Source: Coenobita brevimanus (lineage: Eukaryota > Arthropoda > Malacostraca > Decapoda > Coenobitidae). From it: a stretch of 64,000 nucleotides of DNA. Below the pieces are notes generated by a model. It worked only from the letters and a program-made list of their open reading frames with translations, was not told the origin of the DNA and searched no databases. The position numbers were made by a program, and so were the translations under genes. How positions within the stretch are numbered: position 1 is the first letter of the stretch; every line of letters begins with the position of its first letter. The DNA lies in contig CM064696.1 of the NCBI GenBank assembly GCA_032717465.1, positions 54,291,777 to 54,355,776 on the forward strand, written 5' to 3'. Shown here in pieces: positions 61,858-64,000 of this stretch.

Positions 61858-63771
61858 ACCTTTGTATCTTGTCAAGTTCTGTTATAAGTGAGTCCAATCC
61901 TTCATCCAGCATCTTGCCCACTTCAAACATGGTCACCGCATGGCTCTTCAGACCCTGCATTAAAAAAAATTATACAGTAATAATAATAATAATAATAATA
62001 ATGATAATAATAATAATAATGATGATGATATTAATCATCATCATCATCATCATCATAATCATCATCCAATCCAGTGTTGTCCCAAGAGGAGCATAGGAGC
62101 CCAGGGCTAAGCAAGTTGGTCCTGACATTTAAGAAGAGCGTGACCAGCCTCACTCATCCCTGAGTGGCATTACAATAGCAATAAACCCCAACCACCCCTT
62201 GGATATAAACCTACACAGGCTCAATCCGACTGGAGCACCTTAATTACCCACTAAACCACCTGGCACCATAATTTGGTTATATGGTTACCACCCAGCGTAG
62301 TAAATGGTTTCCTGGTGTACAGGAAACCATTTGGCTCATCGCTCAGTGTAGAGTTACACACAGGCAGAATATTACAACAAATAAGTAGATGATATGAGCT
62401 CCACCTACCACAATACAGTATCAGCAAAACAGAGTATATACAGTACTAGACATACATCAAACTCAAGATGCATGGAAGTGTCAAGTTAAATGGTTCACCT
62501 GAGATAAGTTGCCCATCATGAGGTAGGCCGTAAGAGTGGAGTCATAGAGGAAGGCAATTCGCTTAGCCTGGCCAGTGAGGGGAAAGGCTCCAGCTAGAGG
62601 GTCGTCCAGAGGCGTGTGCGGAGTGTTCAGCCCTCCCTCGCCCTCAACTTCTCCCACAGTGCTCTCCGCTAGGGCAGACTCCAGCTCTAAGAGTAACAAA
62701 TCATCGGCGGTGGCTGGCAGTCTGGGAAATATGTGTACATTTCAGAGTTAGATTATCATCACTGTCATCATAATTACCATCATAATCATAATCTTGACTT
62801 CTTTTATGGGAGAGGCGATGTATGAACCAGAAAACCATGAAAGGAATACCATAGAAACTCATTCATTCATTCATCATCTAATCCAGTGTCGCCCCATGAG
62901 GAGCGTAGGAGCCTGGGGCTAGGCAAGTTGGTCCTGACATTTAAGATGAGAGTGACCGGCCTCACTCATTCTTGAGTGGCATTACGTGAGCAATAAACCC
63001 CAACCACCCCTTGGATATAAACATGCACTGGCTCAATCTGGCTGGAGTGCCTTATTTGCCCACTAAACCACCAGGCACCATAATTCGGTTATATGGTTAC
63101 CACCCAGCATGGTAAATGGTTTCCTGGTGTACATGAAACCATTTGACTTGTTACTCAGTGTAGAGTCACCCGTAGACAGAAGGAAGGGGAAAGAATGAAG
63201 GGAAGACAGAAAAGGAAGGATGGAAAGAAGGAAGCGAGGAAAAGGCAGTCATCTGAGAGCAGCACTTCACTGTGTGAGTGGATGATGGGCACCTTCACCA
63301 ACCACTTTACTATAGAAATATTTAAAAAGAGGGAGAACTACAGAAGAAGATAAAAAATATACATCATTGCTGCTGGGTCCAGAAAACATTCAAAGTCAAT
63401 AATTCCTAACCATCTTGCAGCTTCTTTATTCCTCTCAGGCAAATATGCCACCTGCCACTGGTCAAATAAAAACCCCAAGGATGCAGGAAAAGTGTCAATA
63501 AATAGTTCTGAATTCTGTAAGCACGGAAGAGGTGGTGGAAAGTAACCAGGAATACAACCCTTAATGTACTGATCTTGAATGTGGGTCAACTATAGTAAAT
63601 GTACAACACTATATCAACTTACTTCTTGGTTGGCGAGGTGACAGCTGACTGCCATGATGGATGAGTGTCAAAGACAGTATCTCCAGTTTTCTTGTGAGCA
63701 AACCCCAGCCGACAGAACACAGACACTGCTACCTTCACCAGTGCTAAATCAATTTCAAGCACTTTTGCAAG
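49878..63771 (-). CDS. FAM91A1: FAM91 (FAM91A1 orthologue), twelve 3' exons, 5' end outside window
   Basis: Exons on the minus strand: 63623-63771, 62499-62721, 61860-61954, 60523-60720, 58937-59100, 53321-53469, 53022-53086, 52815-52845, 51867-52195, 51503-51655, 51066-51135 and 49878-50003. They total 1752 nt, 583 codons plus stop, against 838 residues for full human FAM91A1. Family landmarks in order: [156 protein letters not shown] and [15 protein letters not shown]. In vertebrates FAM91A1 works with TBC1D23 and the WDR11 complex in capturing endosome-derived vesicles at the trans-Golgi. Exon I carries a Pro/Ala/Thr-rich linker unlike the vertebrate one. Confidence 0.94.
50599..51036 (+). 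mobile_element. SINE-like family A, form A1
   Basis: In FAM91 intron K-L. Complete copy from GGGGCACTCACTATCCACTC to CTCCTCATGGGGCAAC, with the hairpin at about 50767-50794. Confidence 0.85.
51066..51135 (-). CDS. FAM91A1: FAM91 exon K
   Basis: Encodes [20 protein letters not shown] then SNK. The acceptor is CCTTGCAG and the donor is AAG|GTAAGC. Confidence 0.92.
51503..51655 (-). CDS. FAM91A1: FAM91 exon J
   Basis: The acceptor CCCCCCAG is followed by [20 protein letters not shown] and [20 protein letters not shown], matching the human WVPLELCFGIPLF region. The donor is AG|GTTGGG. Confidence 0.92.
51867..52195 (-). CDS. FAM91A1: FAM91 exon I
   Basis: The acceptor GATTTCAG leads into [34 protein letters not shown] and a long Ala/Pro/Thr-rich linker, ending [20 protein letters not shown]. 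The donor is AG|GTTAGA. Two diverged copies of its first part lie upstream in the intron. Confidence 0.9.
52281..52600 (-). repeat. Two tandem partial copies of FAM91 exon I
   Basis: In intron H-I. The far copy (about 52445-52545) reads open as [20 protein letters not shown] then MFGYIEL, after a CTGTCAG acceptor-like site. The near copy (about 52290-52370) has the same bases with indels and an in-frame TGA. Flanking non-coding text is duplicated too (TAGTCCATTCATC, ACAGTCCATTCAAC), giving units of about 150-170 bp. Confidence 0.8.
52815..52845 (-). CDS. FAM91A1: FAM91 exon H (31 bp)
   Basis: Short exon between CTGGCAG and CAG|GTGAGT encoding [10 protein letters not shown]. It is supported by the strong donor and by phase with exon I. 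The acceptor is less certain. Confidence 0.7.
53022..53086 (-). CDS. FAM91A1: FAM91 exon G
   Basis: Encodes [20 protein letters not shown]. Two donors overlap in AAGTAAGTCAGT. The upstream one (GTAAGT, exon end at 53026) fits consensus better but breaks the frame into exon H. The downstream one (GTCAGT, exon end at 53022) keeps it, so that limit is given. Confidence 0.8.
53321..53469 (-). CDS. FAM91A1: FAM91 exon F
   Basis: Encodes [40 protein letters not shown] and [10 protein letters not shown]. The acceptor is TTATTTAG and the donor is CAG|GTCAGG. Confidence 0.94.
53505..54420. repeat. Tandem array of a 110-bp unit (family E), split by family B
   Basis: In FAM91 intron E-F. Equivalent points recur at 53611, 53721 and 53831, then after the inserted family B copy (53953-54133) at 54181 and 54291, a spacing of 110 bp. 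The shared core is TTAATGGAGACTGTTTTAAC, then CCTAGGCTG and AAAATCATCTGG. Single diverged units occur elsewhere (41780, 46000, 48100, 51300, 61030, 61600). Confidence 0.75.
53953..54133 (-). repeat. Dispersed repeat family B
   Basis: Reverse copy inserted in the 110-bp array, from GACCTAGGATCATCTGAAAC to TTCCTTTCCAGTACCTG. Confidence 0.7.
55131..56960 (+). pseudogene. Intronless five-RRM RNA-binding protein frame with two internal TAG codons
   Basis: One uninterrupted reading register of 609 codons from ATG 55131 to TAG 56958-56960, broken only by TAG at 55302-55304 (codon 58) and 55614-55616 (codon 162). RRM-like domains: 55149-55388 ([13 protein letters not shown]; the first stop falls right after its RNP1-like SCWVRF), 55644-55845 ([23 protein letters not shown]), 55863-56090 ([14 protein letters not shown]), 56481-56687 ([16 protein letters not shown]) and 56703-56927 ([20 protein letters not shown]). 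Spacers are a run of about four ALxTEHD-type repeats and a Glu-rich block (56169-56325). It lies antisense in FAM91 intron E-F. It is either a recent retrocopy losing function or a gene read from the second half. The parent family is not identified. Confidence 0.75.
55617..56960 (+). CDS. Longest open part of the RRM frame (RRM2-RRM5)
   Basis: 447 codons stay open after the second TAG and hold four of the five RRM domains in two pairs around the acidic block. No ATG lies at its start; the first in-frame ATGs come much later (codons 338 and 346, near 56142 and 56166, just before the acidic block), so translation of RRM2 would need a non-AUG start, splicing or readthrough. Listed separately because it is the part that could still make protein. 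Confidence 0.5.
   Translation, partial: EQSESSDEHKLFIRQLPQDTDRETIYEHFRKFGKVRKLWVKEGAPYGFVVYEDEAGLVAALSYSSHILGGQEIHVRPAAKQPTQVFIGGLDNCDETALRTRLAFFGTVVNCQRPKYDGKPAPFLFVTFSHKLEAELALEAGEVLVRGKSYPIRAPYTRDEKQENARRLGEKGECQTMSTGFKGNMEEEEEQGEREEEEEWEGEEEVEEDIEEEADIEEERDTEEEEDTQKEEEESQDYFSLKRELEKEGEEESFNCGKRNKMTIEDGSDDVTGKICLDTPCTSFLGDEMKVNIRGFESDCSWGELVQAFAVYGHIKKLWIKHGGNIGYITYADRESAMAALSASPVIVGDSVVEVVTPNCCPKAVYVGNLRHDITDAQVAQALTRFGIIVKMRRPHSSTDQPPHFLFAIFSRGEDADCALQAGRVYVRGHNLTIKPVVKRSGLSQDH
57118..57740 (+). other. Unclassified structured repeat-like segment
   Basis: Starts with a self-complementary stretch (CTCCCCC ... GGGGGAG, 57121-57156) followed by G/C-rich text (TTGTCGTGGTGGGGGAGC, CTTGTCGTAAGAGGCAAC) and then pyrimidine-rich filler. 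It reads like the end of a retroelement, but there is no coding part and no second copy in the window. Confidence 0.35.
58099..58104 (+). terminator. Candidate polyadenylation hexamer downstream of the RRM frame
   Basis: AATAAA in TTCAATAAATC, 1.1 kb after the RRM stop codon. It is the first canonical hexamer I saw after 56960. Confidence 0.25.
58616..58803 (+). repeat. Dispersed repeat family B, degraded
   Basis: CTGTTATGGCCAGGTGACTA, then TGCCTGGTTATACAAACATC and GTCCACTGAGTTCACATTCA in family order. Confidence 0.6.
58937..59100 (-). CDS. FAM91A1: FAM91 exon E
   Basis: Encodes [40 protein letters not shown] and [14 protein letters not shown]. The acceptor is TTCCCAAG and the donor is AAG|GTTTGT. 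Confidence 0.93.
59216..59347 (-). repeat. Dispersed repeat family B, partial
   Basis: CTCACCATCCTCCTTTTGGG through GAAGGCATCTCTTCCAGGCA. Confidence 0.6.
59435..60265 (+). mobile_element. LINE-1-type (RTE-like) reverse-transcriptase remnant
   Basis: Plus-strand frames in FAM91 intron [61 protein letters not shown] and [20 protein letters not shown], then a frameshift with [19 protein letters not shown] text. It is the same family as 24235-26335, in opposite orientation. Confidence 0.85.
60353..60425. repeat. (TAGA)n and (CATA)n microsatellite
   Basis: GATA and ACAT tetranucleotide runs. They follow a GCAGCCTGGCAGTGGTGGC-type piece that resembles a LINE tail. Confidence 0.85.
60523..60720 (-). 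CDS. FAM91A1: FAM91 exon D
   Basis: Encodes [28 protein letters not shown], then [14 protein letters not shown]. The acceptor is TTTTGTAG and the donor is CA|GTATGT. Confidence 0.94.
60746..60903 (+). repeat. Dispersed repeat family B, partial
   Basis: GGCACTGATATGACTGGGCA through GAGCCTGGGGTTGCAACTAT, just beyond the FAM91 exon D acceptor. Confidence 0.65.
61823..61852 (-). repeat. Poly-A (+) / poly-T (-) tract beside FAM91 exon C donor
   Basis: 30 A on the + strand, so the FAM91 pre-mRNA has U30 from intron position +8. Confidence 0.95.
61860..61954 (-). CDS. FAM91A1: FAM91 exon C
   Basis: Encodes [20 protein letters not shown] then [11 protein letters not shown]. The donor AG|GTCAGAC is followed by 30 T. 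Confidence 0.94.
61978..62068. repeat. (TAA)n / (ATC)n tract
   Basis: Trinucleotide array; its ATC part is the tail of the adjoining family A copy. Confidence 0.9.
62036..62415 (-). mobile_element. SINE-like family A, form A1
   Basis: Reverse copy in FAM91 intron B-C. The hairpin at 62302-62332 is perfect: 13-bp arms AAATGGTTTCCTG and CAGGAAACCATTT around GTGTA. The purine tract is shortened. Confidence 0.85.
62499..62721 (-). CDS. FAM91A1: FAM91 exon B
   Basis: Encodes [20 protein letters not shown], an acidic/Gly linker, then [20 protein letters not shown] and SQ. The donor is CAG|GTGAAC. Confidence 0.94.
62858..63305 (-). mobile_element. SINE-like family A, form A1
   Basis: Complete reverse copy in FAM91 intron A-B, with an ATTC/ATC tail, the hairpin at about 63114-63143 (one mismatch), a GGAAGGAAAG purine tract and the GAGTGGATGATGGGC end. 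Confidence 0.85.
63623..63771 (-). CDS. FAM91A1: FAM91 exon A (first in window)
   Basis: After the acceptor TTGTTTCAG it encodes [35 protein letters not shown] and the HPSW region. The donor is AA|GTAAGT. The next upstream exon is not in the remaining 229 bp. Confidence 0.94.
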
Positions 63772-64000
63772 CTGAAACAAATATAAACAAAACATACAGA
63801 CATGAGGAATAAAAAGAGTAGCTATGTAGGCTACAGTCTCACTGAAAAGTACTATATCCTAATGTCAAAAAGACATAACAAAACATAAAGGCATGAGGAA
63901 TAAAGAATATGTACAGTTTTGTCAAAAAGTCTGAATGCTGTAAGCACCATGTATTTTGAAGCATCTGCAAACAGCTCTTCTCGTGTGACAATAATGGTTA
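63772..64000. other. Part of a FAM91 intron
   Basis: Upstream of exon A on the minus strand. It contains a duplicated AACAAAACATA...AGGCATGAGGAATAAA stretch. I do not see the next coding exon. Confidence 0.6.

Noticed and set aside
63930..64000. Next upstream FAM91 exon
   Set aside because: An open minus-strand stretch exists (VTREELFADASKYM) but does not match the expected FAM91 residues before LAKVLEI.

Overview
This is nuclear DNA of an animal, most likely an arthropod and probably a decapod crustacean. The genes are split by long introns. The protein matches are to conserved animal genes in an invertebrate-like form. The DNA between exons is packed with microsatellites and with SINE, LINE, hAT and pogo/Tigger remnants. 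The arthropod/decapod placement is an inference; no species can be named from the sequence alone.

Layout. (1) 244-357 (+): the last coding exon of an unidentified gene, ending in a hydrophobic tail that looks like a GPI-anchor signal. (2) 358-11824: no gene seen; it holds a hAT-type element (3079-3575), a C-rich minisatellite (4430-5240), a LINE fragment and three copies of a SINE-like family called A here. (3) 11825-30553 (-): a complete FIBP gene, seven coding exons, 361 codons. (4) 30554-31342: a short divergent promoter region. (5) 31343-37231 (+): a complete MAD2 gene (spindle checkpoint, HORMA domain), five exons, 208 codons. (6) 37232 to about 49560: MAD2 3' region and intergenic repeats, including a dead pogo/Tigger-like transposon (44016-45299). 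(7) 49878-63771 (-): the twelve 3' exons of a FAM91 gene (FAM91A1 orthologue), 583 codons; its 5' part lies beyond the window. (8) 55131-56960 (+): an intronless reading frame with five RRM-type RNA-binding domains, nested antisense in a FAM91 intron and broken by two in-frame TAG codons.

Exon limits were set by hand from GT/AG sites. Codon phases join through every junction: FIBP exons sum to 1086 nt, MAD2 to 627 nt and FAM91 to 1752 nt, all divisible by three. One FAM91 junction (exon G) needs the weaker of two overlapping donors.

The three genes are housekeeping genes and do not form a pathway together. FIBP is an FGF1-binding intracellular protein, MAD2 acts in the spindle checkpoint, and FAM91 acts in trans-Golgi vesicle capture. 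The unusual content lies in the repeats and gene structure: a modular SINE family with a conserved hairpin and two alternative 3' ends (one shared with a LINE), a tandem duplication of part of a FAM91 exon, long poly-T tracts at the 5' splice sites of one exon in each of two genes, and the nested RRM frame.
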